Source: Methanobacteriaceae archaeon (GTDB lineage Archaea; Methanobacteriota; Methanobacteria; Methanobacteriales; Methanobacteriaceae). Taken from it: a stretch of 6,294 nucleotides of DNA. This document shows positions 1 through 5,602 of the stretch, one piece after another. Under the pieces are notes generated by a model. It did no database searches and had not been told where the DNA came from. It was given only the letters and a program-made list of their open reading frames with translations. The stretch lies in contig JAUYBK010000107.1 in NCBI GenBank assembly GCA_030693105.1, positions 1-6,294 of the forward strand, given 5' to 3'. A program made the translations under genes and the position numbers. Position 1 is the stretch's first letter. Each line of letters starts with the position of its first letter.

Positions 1-35
1 TTTATATTTTCCATGCTGAAGTCAATTCCAGTCAT
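1..35 (-). CDS. 5' end of an unidentified leftward gene, cut by the window edge
   Basis: On the minus strand an ATG at 35-33 opens a frame that stays open to the edge, reading MTGIDFSMENI. It is preceded at 46-41 by AGGGGA, a good Shine-Dalgarno sequence with 5 nt of spacing, much like the one in front of the zinc-ribbon gene at 413. Only eleven codons are visible, so no product can be named. An open frame this short could occur by chance; the ribosome binding site is the main support. Confidence 0.4.
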   Translation of the reverse strand, partial: MTGIDFSMENI

Positions 36-62
36 AAGTTTCCCCTTTTAATTTATGTTCAA

Positions 63-77
63 GGATTGATTTAATCC
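63..77. repeat. short inverted repeat upstream of the edge gene
   Basis: GGATT (63-67) and AATCC (73-77) form a perfect 5-bp inverted repeat with a 5-nt centre. It lies 28 bp upstream of the presumed leftward start at 35, inside the 36-197 intergenic stretch. It could be a small operator or a hairpin in the leader, but an element this short may also be chance. Nothing else in 36-197 is convincing apart from the oligo-T terminator at its right end. Confidence 0.2.
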
Positions 78-172
78 ATGACCCTAAAAGGCATTGCATC
101 AAGACATGTTTTTATTTACTGGAAATATTTAATGCAAAAAAATGCAGCTAAGCAGTGCAAAAGAAAATAGTG

Positions 173-191
173 AAAAAAAAGATATTAAAAA
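173..191 (-). terminator. oligo-T terminator after the zinc-ribbon gene
   Basis: Read on the minus strand, a T5 stretch is followed a few bases later by an unbroken T8 run (180-173), starting 7 nt after the stop codon of the zinc-ribbon gene. No strong hairpin precedes it. Archaeal RNA polymerase is known to terminate on T-rich tracts without a hairpin, so this is a plausible terminator separating that gene from the leftward gene at the window edge. Confidence 0.45.
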
Positions 192-197
192 TAGCAA

Positions 198-413
198 CTA
201 CATCTTGGGAAGGGAGGCGATCTGAGTGGCCAGGACGATTAGGGCCACGATAATAATTACCAGGAAAATTTGAATTTTTAATTCAGATTCGGGTTTTTTA
301 GGCTCTTTTTCTTTCTTTTTAATTTTGGGGAATATTTTCAGGGGTCTTCCGCACCCTCCACAATACTGAGAACCTTCTGGATTCTCTGTTCCGCATCTTT
401 GACATACCACCAT
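198..413 (-). CDS. small zinc-ribbon protein with C-terminal membrane anchor
   Basis: This encodes a 71-residue protein. Residues 4-21 hold a zinc ribbon (C4-x2-C7-x10-C18-x2-C21) that should bind one Zn ion. Residues 26-45 are a highly charged Lys/Glu/Pro linker, and 47-67 are one hydrophobic segment of Ile/Val/Leu, followed by a four-residue tail. The expected topology is a ribbon in the cytoplasm held to the membrane by a tail anchor. Proteins of this plan are common in methanogens and mostly uncharacterised, so no specific function is claimed. The start at 413 was chosen because AGGGGAG lies 8 nt upstream (428-422) and the protein then begins almost at the first Cys pair. The frame extends upstream to a TTG at 473, but that codon has no ribosome binding site and adds residues unlike a zinc-ribbon N-terminus. 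The gene is single and divergent from the lipoprotein gene. Confidence 0.8.
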   Translation of the reverse strand: MVVCQRCGTENPEGSQYCGGCGRPLKIFPKIKKKEKEPKKPESELKIQIFLVIIIVALIVLATQIASLPKM

Positions 414-490
414 TGGACATTCTCCCCTATCCACTTTTAAACCGATTAAGTTCCTTGAATAGTTTTCCAACAACTAAGTTAGTAGACGAT

Positions 491-498
491 ATTATATT
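491..498 (-). promoter_or_regulatory. possible TATA box for the zinc-ribbon gene
   Basis: On the minus strand the sequence AATATAAT is the best TATA-like element upstream of the start at 413. Transcription starting about 25 nt downstream would leave a leader of roughly 55 nt containing the AGGGGAG ribosome binding site. The surrounding DNA is very AT-rich, so chance matches are likely. Confidence 0.3.
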
Positions 499-576
499 GT
501 CCTTAAATTACTTTTAAACTTTTCTAAGAGATTCAAAGGTGGGCAGCTTGATTATGTGGTTAAATTATAATGGAAA

Positions 577-649
577 AGTGAATTAAATCAGTAAGATGAG
601 AATTAATAGTGAATTAAACCAAATTTAAGACGTTAAGATGGTACTTAAT
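577..649. repeat. imperfect tandem duplication in the divergent intergenic region
   Basis: Two blocks occur in the same order twice. Block A, AGTGAATTAAAyCA, is at 577-590 and again at 608-621 (13 of 14 bases identical). Block B, TAAGATGnnAnTTAAT, is at 592-607 and 634-649. The first copy of the A-B unit spans 31 bp. The second spans 42 bp because about 11 bp separate its blocks. This is most simply an old tandem duplication in the 414-736 gap, upstream of the lipoprotein gene. It could also provide paired binding sites for a regulator. Apart from this and two candidate TATA boxes, no gene or RNA is evident in 414-736. Confidence 0.5.
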
Positions 650-670
650 TTGCATGATTCATTGGAAAAT

Positions 671-681
671 GTTTTTTATCT
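671..681 (+). promoter_or_regulatory. possible TATA box for the lipoprotein gene
   Basis: The T-rich element GTTTTTTATCT, preceded by GGAAAAT (a loose BRE), lies about 60 bp upstream of the ATG at 737. It would give a start of transcription near 700 and a short leader with the GAGGAGG ribosome binding site. A similar string, GTTTTTATCT, occurs at 970-979 in front of the protease gene but too close to its ATG for the same role. Confidence 0.3.
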
Positions 682-736
682 AGAAAAAGGGAATTAGTTG
701 TATAGGCTGTATAGTCCACAGAGGAGGAATTTCTAC

Positions 737-928
737 ATGAAAAAACTGGCAGTTATTTTACTGGTGATTCTGGTTGTTGGATCAGTGGCCATTTCTGGCT
801 GCATTCAGGGCGAAAATGAAACTGGAGAAGCTGGAGATATTCAGATCCAGGATAACCAAAGTTCTGAAGATGCAAACGATTCAGTCCAACCCAGTGTTTA
901 TAACATGACCAACGCATCCTTTAAGTAA
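737..928 (+). CDS. very small, acidic, sequon-rich secreted lipoprotein
   Basis: This encodes a 63-residue precursor. It begins MKK, has a hydrophobic core at residues 4-19 and a lipobox I19-S20-G21-C22, so Cys22 should be lipid-modified and the protein held on the outer face of the membrane. The mature part is only 42 residues, with eight Asp/Glu and one Lys, and contains five N-x-S/T sequons (Asn27, 40, 47, 56, 59). No known domain is recognisable. The ATG at 737 was chosen because GAGGAGG (721-727) is 9 nt upstream; an in-frame TTG at 698 lacks a ribosome binding site and would put charged residues before the signal peptide. The CPBP protease gene follows 63 bp later on the same strand. 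The gene could be a remnant of a longer lipoprotein, but the DNA after the stop shows no continuation in that frame. Confidence 0.75.
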   Translation: MKKLAVILLVILVVGSVAISGCIQGENETGEAGDIQIQDNQSSEDANDSVQPSVYNMTNASFK

Positions 929-976
929 TTAAAGATTAATTTGTAGATTAATGCAATGTTTTATTAGTAGTTTTTA
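927..976 (+). terminator. AT inverted repeat and T-rich tract after the lipoprotein gene
   Basis: AATTAA (927-932) and TTAATT (936-941) form a perfect 6-bp inverted repeat around AGA, overlapping the stop codon. T-rich runs at 959-963 and 971-975 follow. An 8-bp direct repeat, AGATTAAT, is also present at 933-940 and 945-952. This may weakly terminate transcription, but the same tract must also hold any promoter of the protease gene, so the call is tentative. Confidence 0.25.
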
Positions 977-991
977 TCTGGATAAATTTAA

Positions 992-1759
992 ATGAAAATA
1001 AACTGGAAACTATTCATCATACTCTGGGGGCTATGTCTTTTAGGAGTCCTATCAGTACTCCCCTATCAAATAACTCTATTAGGCGGTTTGGAAAAGTTAA
1101 CAATACCCCTTTATTTGGTTATTGTTTCCACAATGGTCAATAACAGTATACTATTTGCTATAATTATATTTTTAGGTCTTTTGATATCTGATAAAGTCGG
1201 TTTAGGACTTCCCATACTGGAAGGATGGCTAAAGGGTGAGAATGTAAAAGATAAATTTAAATCTATTTTACCATTATCCCTAGGCCTGGGTGTCCTGGCC
1301 GGAGTGCTGATCATCGGCTTTGATGTTTTATTCTCTTTAGTTGGATCAACCATTTCCTTGAGTGGAACAACACTACCACCTGCATGGCAGGGACTCTTAT
1401 CATCCCTTTACGGAGGCATAAACGAAGAAGTCTTGATGAGGCTTTTCGTCATGAGCCTGTTAGTTTATATAACCTTTAAGATCAGAAAAACTGAAGATGG
1501 AAGCCCCACCAGATTAGGAGTGTGGATATCCATCATTTTAGCCGCTTTACTATTTGGAGTGGGACATCTGCCCACCGTTATGGCCCTCGGTTCGGTAACA
1601 ACACTATTAGTGGCTCGTATTATAATCCTGAACAGTATTGGAGGAATTATATTTGGATGGCTCTACTGGAAGAAAGGTTTGGAGTCAGCCATGGTTTCTC
1701 ACTTCTCCGCAGACCTGATTCTGCACGTATTGTTACCTTTGTTAGCGATGGGAATTTAG
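992..1759 (+). CDS. CPBP-family (Abi/Rce1-like) intramembrane glutamic protease
   Basis: This encodes a 255-residue multi-pass membrane protein. All three CPBP motifs are present in the C-terminal half: E145-E146-x3-R150, F188-x3-H192 and H237-x3-D241. In this family (Rce1 and bacterial/archaeal relatives) the first-motif Glu and the two His residues form the catalytic site inside the membrane. Hydrophobic stretches at about 8-30, 38-66, 94-119, 150-161, 176-199, 205-223 and 241-254 would make the helices. The substrate cannot be read from sequence; relatives act on prenylated CAAX proteins, peptides or as immunity factors. The ATG at 992 has only a weak GGAT upstream (980-983), unlike most genes here, so translation may be leaderless or weakly initiated. 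The gene lies 63 bp after the lipoprotein gene and converges on the ABC permease gene. Confidence 0.88.
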   Translation: MKINWKLFIILWGLCLLGVLSVLPYQITLLGGLEKLTIPLYLVIVSTMVNNSILFAIIIFLGLLISDKVGLGLPILEGWLKGENVKDKFKSILPLSLGLGVLAGVLIIGFDVLFSLVGSTISLSGTTLPPAWQGLLSSLYGGINEEVLMRLFVMSLLVYITFKIRKTEDGSPTRLGVWISIILAALLFGVGHLPTVMALGSVTTLLVARIIILNSIGGIIFGWLYWKKGLESAMVSHFSADLILHVLLPLLAMGI

Positions 1760-1777
1760 AATCCCCCCTTCTTTTTC
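1750..1777 (+). terminator. probable terminator of the protease gene
   Basis: GGGA (1750-1753) and TCCC (1762-1765) can pair across the stop codon, and the sequence runs on through C6 into the pyrimidine tract TTCTTTTTCT. The stem is short, but the T-rich tract alone would suit archaeal termination. It sits in the 49-bp gap between two convergent genes. No comparable T run is seen for the opposite strand. Confidence 0.4.
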
Positions 1778-1808
1778 TATCTCAAATTAGGTCCTGCCTT
1801 AAATTATT

Positions 1809-2573
1809 TTACATTAGACTCTGTTCTCTTCGGCTAAATACCAGGGCCGATAACAGGACCATGGCTACGGCGAACAACCCCACAACGGCTACATTCACGT
1901 AAAGGGGCAAGACCGATGAATTTAGTATAATGGCCCGTAGGGCATCCACCCCATAGGTTAGAGGATCTAGGTAGACCGCTACTTGCAACCAGGTGGGAAG
2001 GTTAGTCACCGGGAAAAGCGCCCCACTGAGTAAAAATATGGGGAGCACAATAAAGCTCAGAATGAGGTTGAATCCTTCCATACTATCTGTAAATGATGCA
2101 ATGAGAAGCCCTAAACCGGCTAGTCCCAGTGAAATCAGTAAAATAACCACCGTACTCATGATAAACATTAGGGGTGTCATGGTTATCCCTACCACAAAAG
2201 ATAACAGGAGCAGTATCAGTCCCTGGATCAGAGCGGTAGTACTTATCCCTAGGGCTTTACCAAACACTATAGAAGGCCGGGAAATAGGCGCCACCAGTAT
2301 TTCTTTTAAAAACCCGTACTGTCGATCAATGATTACTGATACTCCGGAAAATACCGCAGTAAAAAGCACAGTCTGGCCTATGATCCCCGGGAAGATGAAT
2401 GCCTGGTATCCACCGGGACCTCCGCCAAAACGTATAGCTGATCCCAGTCCCGTTCCGAATATTAACAGCCATAAGAGAGGAGTTACCACTGATGTCAATA
2501 TTCGGGACCGGTACCTTATAAATCGTTTATTTTCTCGGAGCCAGATGGTGTAGATTCCTTCAAGTTCGGCCAT
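1809..2573 (-). CDS. ABC-2 type transporter permease (DrrB/NodJ-like)
   Basis: This 254-residue integral membrane protein is the transmembrane half of an ABC exporter. About six helices are visible, near residues 24-44, 58-82, 107-131, 138-160, 168-190 and 226-247. Between the second and third lies D83-R-Q-Y-G-F-L-K-E-I-L-V-A-P, typical of the cytoplasmic coupling region of ABC-2 permeases. Residues 182-213 carry the family signature, with L-S-G-A-L-F-P, then L-P-T-W-L, then D-P-L-T-Y-G-V-D-A-L-R. The gene starts 2 nt after the ATPase stop codon and its ribosome binding site lies in the last ATPase codons, so the two are translated together and surely form one transporter. Related systems export antibiotics, lipids or polysaccharides; the cargo here is unknown. 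Confidence 0.92.
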   Translation of the reverse strand: MAELEGIYTIWLRENKRFIRYRSRILTSVVTPLLWLLIFGTGLGSAIRFGGGPGGYQAFIFPGIIGQTVLFTAVFSGVSVIIDRQYGFLKEILVAPISRPSIVFGKALGISTTALIQGLILLLLSFVVGITMTPLMFIMSTVVILLISLGLAGLGLLIASFTDSMEGFNLILSFIVLPIFLLSGALFPVTNLPTWLQVAVYLDPLTYGVDALRAIILNSSVLPLYVNVAVVGLFAVAMVLLSALVFSRREQSLM

Positions 2574-2575
2574 TT

Positions 2576-3529
2576 TTATCCCCCCTCAGTAATGGTCCTT
2601 CCGGTGTACTTCAAAAACACGTCCTCCAGGTTGGGGTGTTCCAGTTCAATGGAAAAAACGAATATCTGGTTCTGGTTGCAGAATTTCACTATCTCCGCTA
2701 TGAGGTTTTCACCCCGCTCCACCATTAACTTGATTTCCGTTTCATCACCCCCACCTACCACAAACATTTCCTGGATGAAATCTAATTCCTGAGCTTTTTC
2801 CTGGAACTTTTCCGGATGATCCACCTTTACCGTAATGGTGTCAGCTTTGAGTTCTCTTTTCAGGTTACGAGGAGAATCAGCGGTGATTATCTGGCCCTGG
2901 TTCATTATAGCCACCTCATCACAGAGTTTATCCGCTTCTTCCATGTAGTGGGTGGTCATGAGAACGGTGACCTTCTCCTCCTGGTTTAATTTCTGGATGT
3001 ACTCCCAGATACTCTCCCGGGTCTGGGGGTCCAGGCCCAGGGTGGGTTCGTCTAAAAATAAAACCTGGGGATGGTGTATTAATCCGCGGCCGATCTCCAA
3101 CCTCCTTTTCATACCGCCGGAGTAGGTTTTAACGTATTCATCGGCCTTCTTACCCAGGGCTATGAGATCCAGTATCTCTTCTAAACGGCTTTCTCTTAAA
3201 CCCTTAGGCACTCCGTAGAGGGAAGCGTGCATTTCCAAGTGTTCTCGGCCGGTAAGTATGTCGTCCAGGGATCGGGACTGGAAAACGATCCCAATGGATT
3301 TCCGGACTTCTTTAGGATTTTTTACTATATCATACCCGTTCACCGTGGCCAATCCTTGTGTCGGGCGCAGTATGGTACACAACATGGAGATTAAGGTAGT
3401 TTTACCTGCCCCATTTGGCCCCAAAACTCCGTAAACACTGTTTTTCGGGACTTTGAGGTTCACCCTATTCACTGCTACAAAATCATCATAATGCTTGGAA
3501 ATGTTCTTAGTTTCGATTATATACTCCAT
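2576..3529 (-). CDS. ABC transporter ATP-binding protein, DrrA-type exporter
   Basis: This 317-residue protein is the ATPase of an exporter and acts at the cytoplasmic face of the membrane with the permease encoded just downstream. All nucleotide-binding motifs are intact: Walker A G37-P-N-G-A-G-K-T-T45, Q-loop Gln84, signature Y136-S-G-G-M140, Walker B V156-L-F-L-D160 with catalytic Glu161, D-loop G165-L-D-P168 and switch His194. Residues from about 225 to 303 form the C-terminal accessory domain of DrrA-like ATPases, ending in the typical L301-E-D-V-F-L then T-G-R-T. Length matches the family. The ATG at 3529 has GGTGA (3539-3535) 5 nt upstream. The gene is the first of a two-gene operon and is divergent from the MBL-rhodanese gene. 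A drug-resistance role is often annotated for such proteins but is not shown here. Confidence 0.95.
   Translation of the reverse strand: MEYIIETKNISKHYDDFVAVNRVNLKVPKNSVYGVLGPNGAGKTTLISMLCTILRPTQGLATVNGYDIVKNPKEVRKSIGIVFQSRSLDDILTGREHLEMHASLYGVPKGLRESRLEEILDLIALGKKADEYVKTYSGGMKRRLEIGRGLIHHPQVLFLDEPTLGLDPQTRESIWEYIQKLNQEEKVTVLMTTHYMEEADKLCDEVAIMNQGQIITADSPRNLKRELKADTITVKVDHPEKFQEKAQELDFIQEMFVVGGGDETEIKLMVERGENLIAEIVKFCNQNQIFVFSIELEHPNLEDVFLKYTGRTITEGG
2579..2587 (-). promoter_or_regulatory. ribosome binding site of the permease inside the ATPase gene
   Basis: On the minus strand GAGGGGGGA encodes the last three residues of the ATPase (Glu-Gly-Gly) and is followed by TAA, two A residues and the permease ATG, a spacing of 5 nt. 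This arrangement fixes the permease start and points to translational coupling. Confidence 0.75.
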
Positions 3530-3580
3530 TCTTTCACCGGATGTTAATCTAAATGAATTCTTTTATTGAGCTAAACTCCC

Positions 3581-3624
3581 TGACACTAGTTAAATGTTCC
3601 AATATAAATTGACACTAATTATAT
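3581..3624. promoter_or_regulatory. paired operator-like direct repeat in the divergent promoter
   Basis: TGACACTAgTTAaAT at 3581-3595 recurs as TGACACTAaTTAtAT at 3610-3624 (13 of 15 bases identical, 29 bp start to start). The two copies bracket the TATA-like box at 3602-3609. For the leftward exporter operon one copy falls where a BRE would be and the other near the expected start of transcription, the usual places for an archaeal repressor to bind. No regulator gene is present in the window. Confidence 0.4.
3602..3609 (-). promoter_or_regulatory. likely TATA box of the ABC exporter operon
   Basis: On the minus strand the sequence ATTTATAT is close to the archaeal TATA consensus. Transcription would start about 25 nt downstream, near 3580, leaving a leader of about 50 nt with the GGTGA ribosome binding site. 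On the plus strand a promoter for the MBL-rhodanese gene must also lie in this gap. Candidates are AATTATATTAAT around 3618-3629 or AATTTTTAAG around 3644-3653, but neither is decisive. Confidence 0.45.
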
Positions 3625-3715
3625 TAATTTCCTTCAATAAAATAATTTTTAAGTTCAATTAACCAAGATTCGACTGTAAAAAAAATGAAACTCCACACTG
3701 GGAAGGATGATTTAA

Positions 3716-5083
3716 TTGTTCTTTAAAATGATAAAATCGGAAGGAATAGCCCATCACTCCTACTTCATAGGGGATGGTGGGAAAGCAGCGGTTGTGGATC
3801 CCCGCCGAGACGTGGATGTCTACCTCGAATTAGCCGAGGAACAGGGACTGGATATTATCCACATTTTAGAGACTCACCGCAATGAGGACTACGTTATAGG
3901 ATCCCTGGAACTCCAGGATGCCACCGGAGCAGATATATATCATGGTAAGAATCTTGAATTTGCCTATGGAACCCCAGTGGGGGAGGGAGATAAATTTTTC
4001 TTGGGTCCTGTGGAATTAGAGGTTCTAGAAACCCCGGGCCATACCTTGGAGAGCATATCACTGGTACTCCGGGATCCCCGAGTCCCCCCGGTGCCCCAGA
4101 TGGTCTTCACCGGTGATGTGATCTTCGCGGGGGAGACCGGCCGCATAGATTTCTACGGGAGAAAAAGTCGACCCCAAATGGCAGGGCTACTTTATGAAAG
4201 TTTATTCGAGAAGATATTGCCACTGGGGGATGGGGTGGTACTCTGCCCCGCCCATGGGGCGGGATCAGTTTGTGGGGCTGATATCCGGGAGCAGGACTAC
4301 ACCACCATTGGCTATGAAAAACAGACCAACCCCTCCTTACAGGTAGCATCTAAGGAGGAATTCCTGGCCCACAAGATCACCGAAGAACTCTACTATCCCC
4401 CCTACTTCAAGATGATGGAAGTCTATAACCAGCAGGGCTGCCACATTATCCGTAGATTACCCCACCTGAAGGCACTACACCCTGACCGGGTCCAGAACCT
4501 CCGAAGTAGTGGGGCACAGCTACTGGACATCCGTAAGCCCACCAGCTATGCCGGCGGACACATTCCCGGCAGCCTCAACATATGGAGGGAAGGCCTATCG
4601 GCCTTCGTGGGCTGGTACCTTAACTATGAAGATCCCATCATCCTCATCAATGACCATGACCCCACCTTGGATCTGGTGAGGCGCAGCCTAATTCGGCTGG
4701 GCTATGACCACATCGCCGGCTACCTACAGGGCGGATTCCCCAACTGGTATATCAATGCCCGGGAAATGGAACCACTGCCACTATGGACCGTGCAGCAGCT
4801 TCGGGAGAGACAATTTATGGGTGAATTCTACCTTCTGGACGTACGTAAAAGGGGAGACTGGGATAAAGGCTACATTGAAGGCGCCCACCACCTTTACGTA
4901 GGGGAGGTCCCCCAGAAGCTGGAGGAAATACCAAAGGACCAATCTCTGGTCATCTACTGTGATTCAGGCTATAAATCTACCATCGCCGCGAGTTACCTGC
5001 AGAAAGAGGGCTACCCAGTTACCAGTGTACTGGGGAGTATGAATGCCTGGATGAAGGCCCATTACCCCGTGGTAAAGAACTAA
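3716..5083 (+). CDS. CstB-like MBL-fold persulfide dioxygenase/double rhodanese protein
   Basis: This 455-residue protein has an N-terminal metallo-beta-lactamase domain (about 1-240) and two rhodanese domains (about 255-352 and 355-453), the same plan and size as CstB, a persulfide dioxygenase-sulfurtransferase. In the usual H-x-H-x-D-H motif only H54 and D58 remain; Asn56 and Tyr59 replace the other His residues. His109, Asp134 and His180 (P-A-H-G-A-G-S) are kept. H54, H109 and D134 match the 2-His/1-Asp iron site of ETHE1-type enzymes, so a single-iron site is possible. The first rhodanese domain has no Cys in its loop (N312-D-H-D) and should be inactive; the second has C415-D-S-G-Y-K. It probably handles persulfide or polysulfide sulfur in the cytoplasm. 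The TTG start is supported by GGAAGGA (3701-3707); the next in-frame ATG at 3728 would remove four residues and lacks a well-placed site. Confidence 0.87.
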   Translation: MFFKMIKSEGIAHHSYFIGDGGKAAVVDPRRDVDVYLELAEEQGLDIIHILETHRNEDYVIGSLELQDATGADIYHGKNLEFAYGTPVGEGDKFFLGPVELEVLETPGHTLESISLVLRDPRVPPVPQMVFTGDVIFAGETGRIDFYGRKSRPQMAGLLYESLFEKILPLGDGVVLCPAHGAGSVCGADIREQDYTTIGYEKQTNPSLQVASKEEFLAHKITEELYYPPYFKMMEVYNQQGCHIIRRLPHLKALHPDRVQNLRSSGAQLLDIRKPTSYAGGHIPGSLNIWREGLSAFVGWYLNYEDPIILINDHDPTLDLVRRSLIRLGYDHIAGYLQGGFPNWYINAREMEPLPLWTVQQLRERQFMGEFYLLDVRKRGDWDKGYIEGAHHLYVGEVPQKLEEIPKDQSLVIYCDSGYKSTIAASYLQKEGYPVTSVLGSMNAWMKAHYPVVKN

Positions 5084-5095
5084 AAATAATTATAT
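5084..5095 (+). promoter_or_regulatory. possible separate promoter of the PPOX gene
   Basis: Directly after the MBL-rhodanese stop codon, AAAAT followed by AATTATAT (5088-5095) resembles a BRE plus TATA box. A start of transcription near 5117 would leave a very short leader beginning at the ribosome binding site. The 45-bp gap also allows simple read-through from the upstream gene, so the gene may be transcribed both ways. Confidence 0.3.
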
Positions 5096-5128
5096 CCAAG
5101 ATTGTAACTATTAGTGAGGGTGATACTA

Positions 5129-5602
5129 TTGAAACCACATAAAATCCCGTTTATGAGTAAAAAAGAGTACGACTGTTTTATTGAAGAGCGATATGTTAGT
5201 AGAATAGCATTCAAGGGGGATTATCCCTATATAGCTCCTTTCTTATACGTCTTCGATGGGAACTACATCTACTTCCTATCCACCAAATATGGGAAGAAAG
5301 TGGAGCTATTATCCCAAGACCCCCAAGTAGCAGTGGAGATCGAATGTTACAAGCCGGATATGTCCCAGTTCCGCTTCGTTACCCTGCAGGGGACCATAAA
5401 ATCCGTGGAGGATGAGGAGGAGAAGAGAAAGGTAAGGATCATGTTCGTAAGCCTCATCCGAGACCAGGAACTCTCCCTCCAAATATTAGCCGCCTTGGGC
5501 CACTCCCCCGATGAGCCATTAGAGAAGGTCTGTCAGGAGGAACGTAGCTACGTCTGGAAACTGGTGGATGTGAAGGATATAGTAGCCCTTAAGGAAGGAT
5601 AA
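5129..5602 (+). CDS. PPOX-type (pyridoxamine phosphate oxidase-like) flavin-binding protein
   Basis: This encodes a 157-residue split beta-barrel protein of the pyridoxamine 5'-phosphate oxidase-like superfamily, cytoplasmic and probably dimeric, binding FMN or F420. The N-terminal part is characteristic: M9-S-K-K-E-Y-D, then R24/R25-type I-A-F-K-G-D-Y-P-Y-I-A-P at 26-37, F42-D-G, and F49-L-S-T-K-Y-G-K-K at 49-57, followed by strands 66-73 and 83-92. The reaction is unknown; members of this family in methanogens are mostly uncharacterised, and pyridoxal synthesis is unlikely for such a short form. The TTG at 5129 was chosen because GGTGAT (5119-5124) is 4 nt upstream. The in-frame GTG at 5114 has no ribosome binding site and lies before that motif. 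The gene follows the MBL-rhodanese gene by 45 bp and may form an operon with it. Confidence 0.82.
   Translation: MKPHKIPFMSKKEYDCFIEERYVSRIAFKGDYPYIAPFLYVFDGNYIYFLSTKYGKKVELLSQDPQVAVEIECYKPDMSQFRFVTLQGTIKSVEDEEEKRKVRIMFVSLIRDQELSLQILAALGHSPDEPLEKVCQEERSYVWKLVDVKDIVALKEG

Noticed and set aside
132..163. Repeated ATGCA/GTGCAAAA strings as a possible repeat array
   Set aside because: The units are short, irregular and in AT-rich DNA; they do not form a CRISPR-like or tandem array.
414..473. Longer start (TTG 473) for the zinc-ribbon protein
   Set aside because: No ribosome binding site precedes it, whereas AGGGGAG lies 8 nt before the ATG at 413 and the zinc ribbon then starts at once.
638..697. 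19-codon open frame starting at ATG 638 upstream of the lipoprotein gene
   Set aside because: It has no ribosome binding site, is very short, overlaps the second copy of the tandem duplication and probably the promoter; nothing supports translation.
1522..1902. Rightward open frame overlapping the ends of the protease and permease genes
   Set aside because: It lies in another frame across two well-supported genes and its translation resembles no protein family.
1993..2553. Rightward open frame of 186 codons opposite the ABC permease
   Set aside because: Antisense shadow of a clear ABC-2 permease; its sequence has no domain and no ribosome binding site was recognised.
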